Numbered from the stretch's first letter, positions 14,275 to 23,281 are shown. The stretch: 26,209 bases of DNA from Chloroflexota bacterium (GCA_005881495.1 VBHI01000001.1:1-26209); one strand, 5' to 3'. Notes: generated by a model from the sequence alone, not told the origin. Program-made: numbers and translations.

Positions 14275-15015
14275 TTACGGTGTCAACTCTCGCATAATCG
14301 CCCCAATTTGTCGTCGCGAACCATAGAGCCAGACAGTATATTCGCCGGATACAATCTCCGCGTCTACCTGGCACTGCAACTCTGCAGCAAACTTTCGGGC
14401 AATATCGAGCAGTTGTCCTCGTTCCGCCTCTCTCTGGCTAAACGTCCTTAGCGCCAGCCTACCTAACCGCTCCTGTTGACTTAATGCTGCATTGATAAGT
14501 TCATACAGATGTTTAAGGCCGAAGACTACGTGTAGCGGTGGGGCTTCTTTCCCCTCCCGCATCGCTCTGTCGGCTCCGCTCGACATACGCTCCCCACTCC
14601 CTCGACACACACTCCCCTCCCCGCTTGACTGCATAGTATCTATAGTAACGCCTGCAACATGTTTTTCGCTTCCTACCCGCAACTTTTCCTTCACAGGTAC
14701 CCGGTAGCTTACCTCTATCCCGACCTTTTGACGCACTGATAGTAGTTTCTCGAGCGTATCTCTTCGTGCTTCATCCGAAATGTCAGGCGTTGGATCCACG
14801 TAGACCAGGAGGAAGTGGGCTGGGTCGGAGTAGATGAAGGGGCGAGACTGAGTGGACCGTCGTCCACAATTTGGGCAGGTAGAGACATTTAGCAGTCCAG
14901 CCAGCACTGTATAGCGCAGCTGTGGATCCTGCCTCGTATTTACATATTCATAAATCTTACTGCGAAATACCATGCCACAGGGACAGGTAATCATGTAATT
15001 CGTTGCGTGAGACAT
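14275..15015 (-). CDS. CpXC-domain protein
   Basis: 246 residues; start at 15015 with only a weak upstream ribosome site. The N-terminus carries the CpXC signature ([19 protein letters not shown]), then CPNCGRR about 35 residues on, giving a four-Cys metal site, and [19 protein letters not shown], typical of this domain. Residues about 130-170 are a low-complexity Ser/Gly/Arg linker. The C-terminal part contains a helix ([20 protein letters not shown]) and a region ending [20 protein letters not shown]. The function of CpXC proteins is not established. It is first in the CpXC-moaB-WD40 order. Confidence 0.8.
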   Translation of the reverse strand: MSHATNYMITCPCGMVFRSKIYEYVNTRQDPQLRYTVLAGLLNVSTCPNCGRRSTQSRPFIYSDPAHFLLVYVDPTPDISDEARRDTLEKLLSVRQKVGIEVSYRVPVKEKLRVGSEKHVAGVTIDTMQSSGEGSVCRGSGERMSSGADRAMREGKEAPPLHVVFGLKHLYELINAALSQQERLGRLALRTFSQREAERGQLLDIARKFAAELQCQVDAEIVSGEYTVWLYGSRRQIGAIMRELTP

Positions 15016-15114
15016 ATTACCGATTCTCTAGTTCTTTCCAGCTATCTACGCGATAGATCCTGGTACAAGTATAACATATAGTTCCTGTCATCGCTGCTGA
15101 GCGAAGCTAGACGC

Positions 15115-15313
15115 CAGGGCTTTTCGCTGTACCCTTCTTTCCTATTTCACCTCTTTCTCCTTTCATCGCCAAACCTCCCCACCCCAAAGAGAAAAAGAAG
15201 TGTGAGGCTGGCCTGGCGCCGCGGCGCCAGGCCAGCCTCACACTTCTTTTTCTGGCGCCGCCTGCGGCGGCGAACAGGCGAGAGAGACAAAACGGGTACA
15301 GCGAAAAGCCCTG
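15115..15313. repeat. Fold-back element with outer 20-bp inverted repeat
   Basis: Outer arms 15115-15134 and 15294-15313 are perfect 20-bp inverted repeats (left arm CAGGGCTTTTCGCTGTACCC). Inside is a 64-bp perfect palindrome, and between them lie less related T/C-rich and GC-rich segments. About 200 bp, no coding capacity. It resembles a MITE or the joined ends of a deleted mobile element. Confidence 0.7.
15190..15253. repeat. 64-bp perfect palindrome
   Basis: The sequence from 15190 to 15253 equals its own reverse complement at every base, centred between 15221 and 15222 on CCGCGG with no spacer. The outer arm begins AGAAAAAGAAGTGTGAGGCT. It can extrude as a cruciform or form a 32-bp hairpin in RNA. 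The A-rich and T-rich ends would also make it a bidirectional transcription terminator between the CpXC and nurA genes. Confidence 0.9.
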
Positions 15314-15399
15314 AGCTTGACGCGACAACGACGTTGCAGCAATGGCTTTCAAATGAGCTATCTACCACTTGCTCCAAAGCAGCAAATTGCTGGGAAATC

Positions 15400-16740
15400 T
15401 CATCTTCTCCTGCTCTTACTCGCCGCCTTCGTCGAAATCCTGAACTTCATTCCCTGACGTTCTATAAATTCCTGAAAATAGGCGTAAAATTCCGTGCGAT
15501 CTTGCATCGAAATCACTGACACAGCGTCAGCCGTTTCGATAGCGTAAGGATAGCCATTTCCTCCAGCGATCACCTCGGCACGTACAACATCCAACACAGG
15601 CTCTAATACACCATCGTCGAGCATCCAGCGCGGAAACTCTAAACGTGCGGGGGCATGAGAAGATGAGGTTTGCAGGTAGCAGAAAGCAACGCTTTCGCGG
15701 TAAGGCCCATACCCCTCCAAAACATCCCCGCGAGCGCAGATCAGCGCCGGTGTACGATCGCCCCAGCTCAATTGACCCTGCCAGAGCAGCGCATCGTGAA
15801 TCCTTTTTGTTTCACGCAATACAGGTCGATCTTCCATCGCATCAAGTCGCCTCAGCATCGTGATGATATCGCGCGCATAACTCGTATTGACGAAACCAAT
15901 CAAGGGCACGCGCTGCTGTTCAGATGTGCGCAACAGTGAAACAGCTGCAGCGATATAGCGTTCGCGGTAAGGGCTGGGCATTGTCAAAGCAAATGAGACC
16001 ACCAGTGAACCATCGAAGAAGACCACCGGACTATGGGCTGGATCTCCCACACGGCGCGTGCTGGCGTACTGCTCCATCTGGTTACAAAGTGTCTCGACTT
16101 CTAACATATAGCGGCGGAGCGTCACCTGCATTTCAGAGTAGGGATAGCTGTCAGGATCACTGCTCTCACTTTTCGACTCCTCCATTATCTCCTCGGGTGA
16201 AAGCACCTCCAGGTGTACATCCTTGGTATATGGCCGACCGGGGGCATGAGGGTTGGCAAAGAAACCAACCTGAATGAGGGCAACCGGAATAGACGCATCG
16301 CGCCAGGGCTGCAACTGGCTGCCATCGACCGCCAGCGTCGTGATCCCCTCGATACACTCGGCCCACTGGCGAGCCTGCTCATGATTGGTAAACTCGCGCC
16401 CAAAGGGAAACATCGGGGTAACGTTCGTGCCCGGCCTATCTACCGAAGCCAGCCAGCGGTCAAATTCGATACTGGGACGTGCACCCGCAGGTACATTGAA
16501 ATGCGACACTGCAACGCCGCTGTCGCGTCTACGCTTCGCGTCAGCAGTGTCGAAAGGAAGTAAGTGGCTGCTCTCAGGTGGCAAGATATCTTCCAGGAGC
16601 TTACTCGACGGATACCGTTGGTGGAGCATTTCCAGTGCATGGCGGTAGGCTTGCAATTGTTCGCCAAATGAAGCATCATACAGACTAAATTGACCTTTTT
16701 TAAGTTGCAGAGCCGCGTGCAGTTTCCCTTTATGAAGCAT
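15400..16740 (-). CDS. nurA: NurA-domain nuclease
   Basis: 446 residues. The NurA domain is recognised by TLAVDGSQLQP (motif I, metal-binding Asp, near residue 140), VVFFDGSLVVSFAL (second Asp motif, near residue 240), and the C-terminal GYPYAIETADAVSVISMQDR block with Asp. NurA is a 5'-3' nuclease that, with HerA in archaea, resects DNA ends alongside Mre11-Rad50. The start at 16740 overlaps the end of the sbcC/rad50-like gene by 11 nt, so the two are translationally coupled. No herA gene is in the window. The N-terminal about 130 residues are a helical region not typical of the minimal domain. Confidence 0.85.
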   Translation of the reverse strand: MLHKGKLHAALQLKKGQFSLYDASFGEQLQAYRHALEMLHQRYPSSKLLEDILPPESSHLLPFDTADAKRRRDSGVAVSHFNVPAGARPSIEFDRWLASVDRPGTNVTPMFPFGREFTNHEQARQWAECIEGITTLAVDGSQLQPWRDASIPVALIQVGFFANPHAPGRPYTKDVHLEVLSPEEIMEESKSESSDPDSYPYSEMQVTLRRYMLEVETLCNQMEQYASTRRVGDPAHSPVVFFDGSLVVSFALTMPSPYRERYIAAAVSLLRTSEQQRVPLIGFVNTSYARDIITMLRRLDAMEDRPVLRETKRIHDALLWQGQLSWGDRTPALICARGDVLEGYGPYRESVAFCYLQTSSSHAPARLEFPRWMLDDGVLEPVLDVVRAEVIAGGNGYPYAIETADAVSVISMQDRTEFYAYFQEFIERQGMKFRISTKAASKSRRR

Positions 16741-19129
16741 TTGCCTGAACCTGCTCTCTATCTCTTACCATGGCCTCCCCTCCTTCGTGATCCTCCGTCA
16801 TGAACCGCGTTTCCCCGTCCACCTTGCGCAAACGTACCAGGCTATCAAGCCCTTGCTCAAAGGTATCATCATGGCTGATGACAATCAGTTGATCAAAGCC
16901 GCGCACACGGCGAATCTGCTCGGCAAGGTTCATGCGTCGCAATTCATCCATACTCTGTGTCGGTTCGTCAAAAAATGCGATATTGAGTGAAGAGAGTTTC
17001 TTCAGTAATGCAAGACGCACCGAGAGCGCCGCACTCATCTGCTCTCCACCGCTCATCTGCGCAAAAGTGCGGTTCACTCCCTGACGGCGTAGTATTATTT
17101 CATAATCGTTTTGCCAGGATAGTTGGGCAGAGCGGTCGCCCATAATCTCCCCAAAGATGCGATTCGCTTCGGCTGAAATGTCACCCAATATGGCTTTCAA
17201 CACATGAGGAGCCGCCTCCTTCATCAACTTGCGGAACAGATCCATCATCTGCTGCAACTCTTCAAGCGTCGCCTTTTCCTTTCGAGCCGCTTCTAGCTCG
17301 AGTAGAAACGCCTCTGCTTTCTGGATATCTCCCTCAAGATCTCTCATTTCTTTCCGCGTCAGTTGAATTTTTTCCAAAAATGCACTGAACCGACCTCGCT
17401 TATCCTTAATGTCTCGATCAACGCTCGTCAGTTCTGCCTGGTTATAAGCGGCCTTCGCCTTCAAGTACTCCTCTTCTGCTCTTTCAAAGTCCTGCTGTGC
17501 TTGTTCAACCGTGACCTGTATTGCATAAAACGCTTGCTCACGTTGAGGTAAGAGACGAGCCGTCTGCTCATTTAACATATAAGCCTTGTATCCACCGTGG
17601 GTCTGTTGCAGCACAGCTTCTTGCTCACTAATACATACATCCAGTTCTGCATAGCCTGCAAGATGGTGCTCTAACTCATGCAACTGCTGTTCAGCCGCAT
17701 GTAGTTCCTGCTGCTGCTGCTCGAGTTGATGCTGGTAGGCCGGTTCCTGCTTGATTATGTCGCGTTGAGCCTTTGTCTCACCGCGCGGATCATTCAACTT
17801 GCCCAGTTCCAGTCCAACCTGTTTCAGTTGCTCATGACTGTACCCTAGTTCCTTTGCTTGCTGACGGCGTTCCTGAATGAGTGCATCACACTGTCGCGCT
17901 TGCTCCTGCAACTGCTGTAATTGCATGCGCAGCCCTTCTAAACCGCGCACCTGCTCGTCAGCCTTTTGACTCTCTTTCCGCGCAGCTTCCTCCCTGGTAA
18001 TCTGTTGATCAACGAGCCGTAGGGCCTCCAATTCATCCATCAGACCGGCTATTTCGCGCTCTAATCGAGCAATCTCAATAGCCAGCCGCTGTAAATATTC
18101 CACATAATTATCGCGTTGCTCTACATACTGACCCAGTTTATCCAGAGCTTCTGCGAATTTTTTTACGGCGTTGATGCGCTCTGCAAAAGTGCTTTGCTGC
18201 TGATCTATCGCAACCAACCGCGCTCTATCACTTTCTACCAAACCATCGAAATACGATTCCAGGCTAATAATACCGCGTTGTTTGATGTTAAGACATGGCT
18301 CGTGGAGTAATGGACAGAGACCGCCAGCCGATTGCTGCCTCGATTTAGTATAGCCTTCGATATTGCCTTCCAGTCGATAGCGTTGCTCAGAAAATTGTTC
18401 ATATTGCATTTGCAAGGTGGGCAGCTCTTCTGCCTCAATGCGATGCTCTTCAATTTTCGCAATGGTACTCTCAGCCTTACGCAATCGGGTCGCTATTGTT
18501 TCACGTTCTTCCAGCTTCTGCCGCAACAATTCGCGCTTCTCGTTTAACAATCTTTGCCTGGAAACGCGCTCATTCAACTGGGCACGCAGGTGCGCGACCG
18601 TCTCAATACGTTCCTGCAACAGTGCCGCCACCGGCTGCAGCGGTTCAATCTCGCTTATTTGTCGCTGCAAGACCTCCTGCTGCTGAAGGAAACCTGCGTG
18701 TTGTTGCACCAGGCGTTTCCCTTCCTTCACCAACTCATCATACTGCGCTACTTTGCGCGTCAACTCATCACGCTGCTTCTCAAGTTCAATCTGTTCGTCT
18801 ACATAAGGCAGCAGTTCGATGATCCGCTGCCTGGCCGCAGCCACCTCCTCTAGCCGCACCTGTAAATGAGCGATTGTTGTCTGTATTTTAGCAAGCGCGC
18901 TTGACAAACTCCCATGCTGTTGACGCAGTTTATTGCGCTGTTGTGCATCCAGGCGCAGTTGCTTGAGTGCTTCTTCCACCTCTTGATAGCGTTTATAATC
19001 CTTACTGCTCGTCTCTATCACCTGCTGGGCCTTACGGGCGTGATCAAGCTCTTGCTTCCGCTCCTGAAGACGCTCCTGCGCAGTTTCCAATGTGTGCTTG
19101 CTTTTGCTGTAATGACTCTCTAATTGCAA
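16730..19129 (-). CDS. sbcC: Rad50/SbcC-like ATPase, C-terminal portion of a frameshifted gene
   Basis: About 800 residues from the first Met; the same frame stays open back to about 19313. Most of it is long antiparallel coiled coil (Gln/Glu/Leu-rich). Near residue 270 sits a hook-like CPLLHEPC, with six residues between the cysteines instead of the usual two. The C-terminal lobe has FAQMSGGEQMSAALSVRLAL (signature), NIAFFDEPTQSMDELRR (Walker B and D-loop) and VISHDDTFEQG (H-loop). SbcC/Rad50 with SbcD/Mre11 trims hairpins and blocked DNA ends. The N-terminal lobe is encoded at 19278-19796 in another frame, so as sequenced this product lacks Walker A and cannot be active. Confidence 0.85.
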   Translation of the reverse strand: MQLESHYSKSKHTLETAQERLQERKQELDHARKAQQVIETSSKDYKRYQEVEEALKQLRLDAQQRNKLRQQHGSLSSALAKIQTTIAHLQVRLEEVAAARQRIIELLPYVDEQIELEKQRDELTRKVAQYDELVKEGKRLVQQHAGFLQQQEVLQRQISEIEPLQPVAALLQERIETVAHLRAQLNERVSRQRLLNEKRELLRQKLEERETIATRLRKAESTIAKIEEHRIEAEELPTLQMQYEQFSEQRYRLEGNIEGYTKSRQQSAGGLCPLLHEPCLNIKQRGIISLESYFDGLVESDRARLVAIDQQQSTFAERINAVKKFAEALDKLGQYVEQRDNYVEYLQRLAIEIARLEREIAGLMDELEALRLVDQQITREEAARKESQKADEQVRGLEGLRMQLQQLQEQARQCDALIQERRQQAKELGYSHEQLKQVGLELGKLNDPRGETKAQRDIIKQEPAYQHQLEQQQQELHAAEQQLHELEHHLAGYAELDVCISEQEAVLQQTHGGYKAYMLNEQTARLLPQREQAFYAIQVTVEQAQQDFERAEEEYLKAKAAYNQAELTSVDRDIKDKRGRFSAFLEKIQLTRKEMRDLEGDIQKAEAFLLELEAARKEKATLEELQQMMDLFRKLMKEAAPHVLKAILGDISAEANRIFGEIMGDRSAQLSWQNDYEIILRRQGVNRTFAQMSGGEQMSAALSVRLALLKKLSSLNIAFFDEPTQSMDELRRMNLAEQIRRVRGFDQLIVISHDDTFEQGLDSLVRLRKVDGETRFMTEDHEGGEAMVRDREQVQANAS

Positions 19130-19277
19130 TAATTCGTCACGCTGTTTCGTCAGCGCCGCGAATCGTTCTTCTAATTGCTTGAGCTGCTCTGTTAGCTCAG
19201 CGATTTGTGTTGTCTGCTGCTGATCGAGTGTGCGTTTCTCTTTCAGCTCCGCACGCCAGATATCTAGATCTCGCGTC

Positions 19278-19796
19278 TCAAATTCCAGGCGTTGAATCTC
19301 CTTGAGTTTCTTCTATTTGCAAAAGGGTATCAAACGTTTGTTTGCGCACACTGGCATTCTGCAAAAAGATGGAAGTAAAAGTGCCCTGCTGCACGCCAAG
19401 TGCGTCTTCAAAGAGATTGTCGAGAGGCCGTTCACGATCTATACCAAAGAGCTCGTGCAGTTTATCTATCACATCGGTACGCTGCTCAACACGGTAATCG
19501 GCCTCCTGGTCATAAACAAACCAGTAAGCACCGGAACCACAACGCCGCTCAACCGTATAGGTGCGATCATCACTGCCAACCAGGTGAACGACGACTCTTC
19601 CAAACTTCTCGCCTTCACGTACAAACTGCGCCTGGTTATAAGGCAAGGATCCAAAGAGAGCGAAGCCAATAGCTTCAACAATGGTTGTTTTACCTGCACC
19701 ATTGGCTCCACTAATAGCTGTTGTGCCACGTCGAAAATCCAGGTTGATCTGACGATAGCTTTTAATATTCTCCAACTCGACTCGTGTAATCAGCAT
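19278..19796 (-). CDS. sbcC: Rad50/SbcC-like ATPase, N-terminal portion of a frameshifted gene
   Basis: Start at the ATG 19796 (MLITRVELENIKSYRQINLD); an upstream TTG would add nine residues. Walker A is SGANGAGKTTIVEAIGFALF at about residues 31-50, and the Q-loop region GVQQGTFTSIFLQNASVRKQ is present. After TFDTLLQIEE the frame turns into TQGDSTPGI and stops at 19278. Deleting one A from the AAA run at 19307-19309 would give LLQIEELKEIQRLEFETRDL and join the long coiled-coil frame, so a single-base insertion explains the break. No sbcD/mre11 gene lies upstream, which is unusual for this family. Confidence 0.8.
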   Translation of the reverse strand: MLITRVELENIKSYRQINLDFRRGTTAISGANGAGKTTIVEAIGFALFGSLPYNQAQFVREGEKFGRVVVHLVGSDDRTYTVERRCGSGAYWFVYDQEADYRVEQRTDVIDKLHELFGIDRERPLDNLFEDALGVQQGTFTSIFLQNASVRKQTFDTLLQIEETQGDSTPGI

Positions 19797-19922
19797 AGTG
19801 ATGTAACCCAACCTTCCCAACAAACAAGCAAACGAATAGATATGAAAGAATAAAACCTCTCTCCCAACTGGCTATTCTCAGTCTCTATGCGGAAAATGGA
19901 AATAACCCGTTCGTTCAGGCGC

Positions 19923-19951
19923 ATTATAACATGATTGAGAAGAGATTCTAC
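19923..19951 (-). promoter_or_regulatory. Probable promoter of the sbcC-nurA operon
   Basis: The minus strand reads TGTTATAAT with a perfect TATAAT at 19923-19928, about 127 nt before the sbcC start. The -35 (TAGAAT, 16 nt upstream) is poor. It overlaps the 18-bp tandem duplication at the end of the P450 gene. Confidence 0.35.
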
Positions 19952-19969
19952 ATTGAGAAGAGATTCTAC
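19934..19969. repeat. Perfect 18-bp tandem duplication
   Basis: ATTGAGAAGAGATTCTAC occurs twice head to tail (19934-19951 and 19952-19969). The second copy contains the stop codon of the P450 gene, so the duplication probably arose there and places its first copy at the sbcC promoter. Confidence 0.85.
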
Positions 19970-21303
19970 CTCCGCCGAACGATCATTTTCACCCCATACT
20001 TCGGCCGGATTGTAAGGTTTTTATTCGGGTCAGGTACGATTTTCTGACCCTCGATCAGTTCAAAAGTAACATGTTGGGCCAGTGTCGCCAGTAAAAGATG
20101 CCCCTCCATCATGGCAAAATGATTGCCAATGCAGATACGAGGACCCGCTCCAAAAGGCAGGTAGGCGTAGCGCGGGAGACGCTTTTCATTCTCTGGTGTG
20201 AAGCGCTGCGGGTCAAACTTTTCCGGCACAGGGAAGTAGTCTGGGCGACGATGCAGCGTATAGGGGCAAACCACCACGTACCTGTTCTTAGGGATAAAGT
20301 AGCCATCTATTTCAATATCGTGCAATGCTGCCCTCGATATCCCGTAGGCAGGCGGGTAGAGACGCATTGTTTCCTTGAATACCTGTAGTGTGTAAGGAAG
20401 ATGAGCAAGATCTGCATATGTAGGAGTACGGCCGTTGAGGACGCTATCCACCTCTTGCTGCATGTTTTTATAAACATCCTGGTGAGTGGCAAGCAGATAC
20501 CATGCCCATGCTAGTGCGGTTGCTGTTGTTTCGTGGCCCGCTCCGAAGAGGGTTAGCGATTCATCGCTAATCTGCTCATCGCTCATGCGACTGCCATCTT
20601 CTCCCCTGGCTTGTAATAGAATGGAGAGCAGGTCATTCCTCTCTGCTGGGCTAGCCTGCCGCTCGTCTATCATCTTCTGAATTCTGCCTCTTAGCACCGC
20701 TATGGCACGCCTGGTACGCCTGGTACGCGGCGCCGGCCAACTGAGCGGAACGGGAAAAAGCGTCGAGAGGGTATGGGTCACATGTCCGAGCACGGTAGTC
20801 ATTGCTGCGCCAAGTTCGTCGGCTTCCGTGAAGACATCGGCATCAAAGAGCACTTTGCCGACGATGCTCATCGTCAACTGTGTCATCTCTTGACTGATAT
20901 CAACCATCTCCCCTTCTCTCCAGCCTTGTTGAATTTGCTCGCTGTATTTGACCATAGTGTCAGCATAGCCGGTGATTTGCCGTGGCTGAAATGCGGGAGC
21001 TATCAGTTTGCGCTGCCGCCGGTGGAACGCCCCCTCGCTGGTGAAGATGCCATTACCAATCACCGGGCGGAATGCATTATGCGTTGCCTCTCCTTTATCA
21101 AAATCATAGGCGTGCTCAACAAATATGCTATGCACGTACTCTGAAGTATTGAAGATTACGAGTGGGAATGGGCCAAAATGGAAAGAGCCAACATCACCGC
21201 ATTCCTGGGTCACACGCAGGTAGAGGGCCAGGCGATCCCGCTTGTGTTCAAAAAGGCTACCTACTACCGGCGGTTCCTGGATGCACGGGATAGGCTTAGT
21301 CAT
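19966..21303 (-). CDS. Cytochrome P450
   Basis: 445 residues from the ATG at 21303 (MTKPIPCIQEPPVVGSLFEH), the usual place for a P450 proline-rich start; a GTG at 21357 would add 18 residues and neither has a clear ribosome site. All P450 landmarks are present: I-helix GAGHETTA (about 254-261), ExxR in KETMRLYPP (311-314), the FDPQRF motif, and heme loop FGAGPRICIG with the axial Cys near 391. There is no membrane anchor, so it is soluble. The overall sequence resembles the CYP4/CYP102-like group that acts on fatty acids or terpenoids, but the substrate is not known. No ferredoxin or reductase gene is adjacent; it is divergent from the modC-like gene. Confidence 0.93.
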   Translation of the reverse strand: MTKPIPCIQEPPVVGSLFEHKRDRLALYLRVTQECGDVGSFHFGPFPLVIFNTSEYVHSIFVEHAYDFDKGEATHNAFRPVIGNGIFTSEGAFHRRQRKLIAPAFQPRQITGYADTMVKYSEQIQQGWREGEMVDISQEMTQLTMSIVGKVLFDADVFTEADELGAAMTTVLGHVTHTLSTLFPVPLSWPAPRTRRTRRAIAVLRGRIQKMIDERQASPAERNDLLSILLQARGEDGSRMSDEQISDESLTLFGAGHETTATALAWAWYLLATHQDVYKNMQQEVDSVLNGRTPTYADLAHLPYTLQVFKETMRLYPPAYGISRAALHDIEIDGYFIPKNRYVVVCPYTLHRRPDYFPVPEKFDPQRFTPENEKRLPRYAYLPFGAGPRICIGNHFAMMEGHLLLATLAQHVTFELIEGQKIVPDPNKNLTIRPKYGVKMIVRRR

Positions 21304-21426
21304 ATTTTTTGTCTGTATTTGTGTTACCACAATGGTATTCTTTCTAATCCCTGCCACGCAAGGCGATACAGTTCATCTTTTTCACTCTAATGATATTCTA
21401 CTGTAGGCATCCGCCCAAAAACCATC

Positions 21427-21456
21427 TTGTGAAGTGTGGATTTGCCGTGCTACACT
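21427..21456 (+). promoter_or_regulatory. Possible leaderless promoter of the modC-like gene
   Basis: TTGTGA (21427-21432) and TGCTACACT with -10 TACACT (21451-21456) are separated by 18 nt, and the -10 ends 6 nt before the ATG at 21463. Transcription would begin at or beside the start codon, consistent with the absence of a ribosome site. Confidence 0.35.
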
Positions 21457-21462
21457 ACCACC

Positions 21463-22605
21463 ATGTTAACAGTTCAGCTCGACACTCATCTCAACACCTT
21501 TCACCTCGACCTCGGCTTCACTGCCGAAGTAGGCAAGACCGCCGTTTTGCTGGGCGAAAGCGGCGCCGGCAAAAGTACCGTTCTGCGACTTCTGGCAGGC
21601 CTGCTTCATCCTGAACAAGGGTATATCTCTTTCGCAGGCGTCACCTATTTTGATAGCAAACGTCATATCATTATCCCACCCCAGGAACGACCCTTTGGCT
21701 ATGTTTTCCAGGATTACGTCCTCTTCCCCCACATGAATGTCTTTGAGAATGTCGCTTTCGGCCTGCGCGCGCAACATCTCTCCCGGCAAATCACACGTCA
21801 GCGAGTAGGTGAAGCGCTCGAACAGGTGCACTTGACGGGGCTCGACCAGCGCCGCGCAACGCAGCTTTCGGGAGGACAACAACAGCGGGTCGCCATTGCC
21901 CGCGCGTTAGCCCTGCAACCCCAACTACTGTTGCTCGATGAACCACTGGCTGCGTTAGACGTGCAGACACGACGCGAGGTGCGGCAGGAACTGCGTCATA
22001 TCCTGGCAAACATTGGGATAACAACCGTACTGGTCACCCATCAATACCTGGAGGCATTGCTCTTTGGGCAGTCCATTCTCGTACTCGATTCTGGCCAGAT
22101 TATCCAGCAAGGCAGCCAGCAGGACCTCTTACTACATCCCCGTTCAGCATACGTCGCAGAACTGGTAGGTATGAATTTCTTCCGTGGACATGTTGTACAT
22201 TGTGAAGCCACTACCCTCTGCACTATTGAGCTACAGAATGGGAATCGTACTCTGGAGGTTATGGCAGCGCTAGAAGATCACCTCCCGGCTAACAGGGTTC
22301 CTGGAATTGGGGAGGAGGCGTTTGTCGTGGTGGACCCCCGCAGCATCACACTCTATCAAAGGCTGCCCGATAGCTCGGCCCGCAACATCTTCTCAGGCGA
22401 GATTGTGCAGATCTTGCACCTGGACACTGCCATCGACAGAGAAAGCAGCCATGATGGGCGAGTACGTGTGAGCATTCTGCTCGATACCACCATGCCTCCG
22501 CTTACAGCCGAAATTACTGAAGCCTCCGCTATGCGTATGGAGTTACAAGAGGGAAAAACCATCTACGCTACATTTAAGGCCACTGAAGCAAGAGCCTATT
22601 CATGA
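21463..22605 (+). CDS. modC: Molybdate/sulfate-type ABC transporter ATP-binding protein with TOBE domain
   Basis: 380 residues from the ATG at 21463; an upstream in-frame ATG at 21436 adds nine residues without support. Walker A GESGAGKST is at 31-39, the Q-loop at YVFQDYVLFPH, the signature LSGGQQQRVAIARAL, Walker B LLLLDEPLAALD and the H-loop VLVTHQ. The region after about residue 240 holds a regulatory TOBE-type domain ending VSILLDTTMPPLTAEI and KTIYATFKATEARAYS, as in ModC proteins. It should energise import of molybdate or a related oxyanion, but no permease or binding-protein gene adjoins it, so partners are elsewhere. The end overlaps the convergent membrane-protein gene by 10 nt. Sulfate or other oxyanion specificity cannot be excluded. 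Confidence 0.8.
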   Translation: MLTVQLDTHLNTFHLDLGFTAEVGKTAVLLGESGAGKSTVLRLLAGLLHPEQGYISFAGVTYFDSKRHIIIPPQERPFGYVFQDYVLFPHMNVFENVAFGLRAQHLSRQITRQRVGEALEQVHLTGLDQRRATQLSGGQQQRVAIARALALQPQLLLLDEPLAALDVQTRREVRQELRHILANIGITTVLVTHQYLEALLFGQSILVLDSGQIIQQGSQQDLLLHPRSAYVAELVGMNFFRGHVVHCEATTLCTIELQNGNRTLEVMAALEDHLPANRVPGIGEEAFVVVDPRSITLYQRLPDSSARNIFSGEIVQILHLDTAIDRESSHDGRVRVSILLDTTMPPLTAEITEASAMRMELQEGKTIYATFKATEARAYS

Positions 22606-23093
22606 ACCGTCTCGCTCTTCCATTCACACTCCTCAGGTATAGCCTGCCGAAGAGCCGCAGCCAGGCCATCTATATCAGTAACATCGTCTCGATAGACCGC
22701 CCAGGCTTTTGTTTTTTCCGCCGGATTCGCCGGTTTACGATAGACCGTTATGCTTATACGCTTTCCGTTGGGGAAAAATTCTTCTTTGACACGCGTCATC
22801 TGCTCCCAACCTACTGCTACCACTTCCCCACTCTTACTGCGTTTAATCAGCGCTTCTGGCCCGATCTCAATCGTAAATGGAACGGGGGCAATGATACGCA
22901 GGTAGACGATAAAACCCACGATAAACAAAATGGCGACAATTGTACTGCCTATCGCCGACGCACCCTGGTGGATAGCGATCCATAAAACCAGGGCAGTTAT
23001 TCCTAGCACGCCAATAATGGTAACGATGCGCTTGAATGGGCTCAGCCCAGGCCCGATGAAAATCTTGCTCTGGGTCGATGACGATGATGCCAT
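22596..23093 (-). CDS. Two-span membrane protein with a PH-like cytoplasmic domain
   Basis: 165 residues. After a Ser-rich start come two hydrophobic helices (about residues 22-42 and 47-68, the second ending VGFIVYLRII), then a soluble domain with alternating strands (FTIEIGPEALIKRS, GEVVAVGWEQMTRVKEEFF, KRISITVYRK, KAWAVYRDDV) and a final helix (DGLAAALRQAI). This fold order resembles bacterial PH-like domains that follow paired membrane helices. Function unknown. It converges on and overlaps the modC-like gene by 10 nt. Confidence 0.7.
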   Translation of the reverse strand: MASSSSTQSKIFIGPGLSPFKRIVTIIGVLGITALVLWIAIHQGASAIGSTIVAILFIVGFIVYLRIIAPVPFTIEIGPEALIKRSKSGEVVAVGWEQMTRVKEEFFPNGKRISITVYRKPANPAEKTKAWAVYRDDVTDIDGLAAALRQAIPEECEWKSETVHE

Positions 23094-23197
23094 TAGATGC
23101 TCCCGTTAGAAATGTTCTATGTATCTCCAAAGCTATTGTAACAATAGAGTGTTTTCATTGCAACATGTTTAACAGCCTGACAGCCTAATCAGAATGT

Positions 23198-23251
23198 CAG
23201 GTGTATCAGGTGTATCAGGTGTATCAGGTGTATCAGGTGTATCAGGTGTAT
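23198..23251. repeat. Six perfect tandem copies of a 9-bp unit
   Basis: CAGGTGTAT is repeated six times without a mismatch, followed by a partial CAG. The unit length is a multiple of three, but no start codon or ribosome site accompanies it. Such arrays vary in copy number between strains. Confidence 0.95.
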
Positions 23252-23281
23252 CAGCCAAGTTTGAGTCGAAGTGGCTCACTG

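Larger units (their letters stand above)
15016..15399. other. Intergenic stretch holding a fold-back element
   Basis: The only structured content is the inverted-repeat element described separately at 15115-15313. Frames that appear open on both strands here are mirror images created by the palindrome and are not genes. Confidence 0.5.

Noticed and set aside
15107..15519. Open frames on both strands across the palindrome
   Set aside because: They are mirror products of the inverted repeat (same residues read from both strands) and have no start signals.
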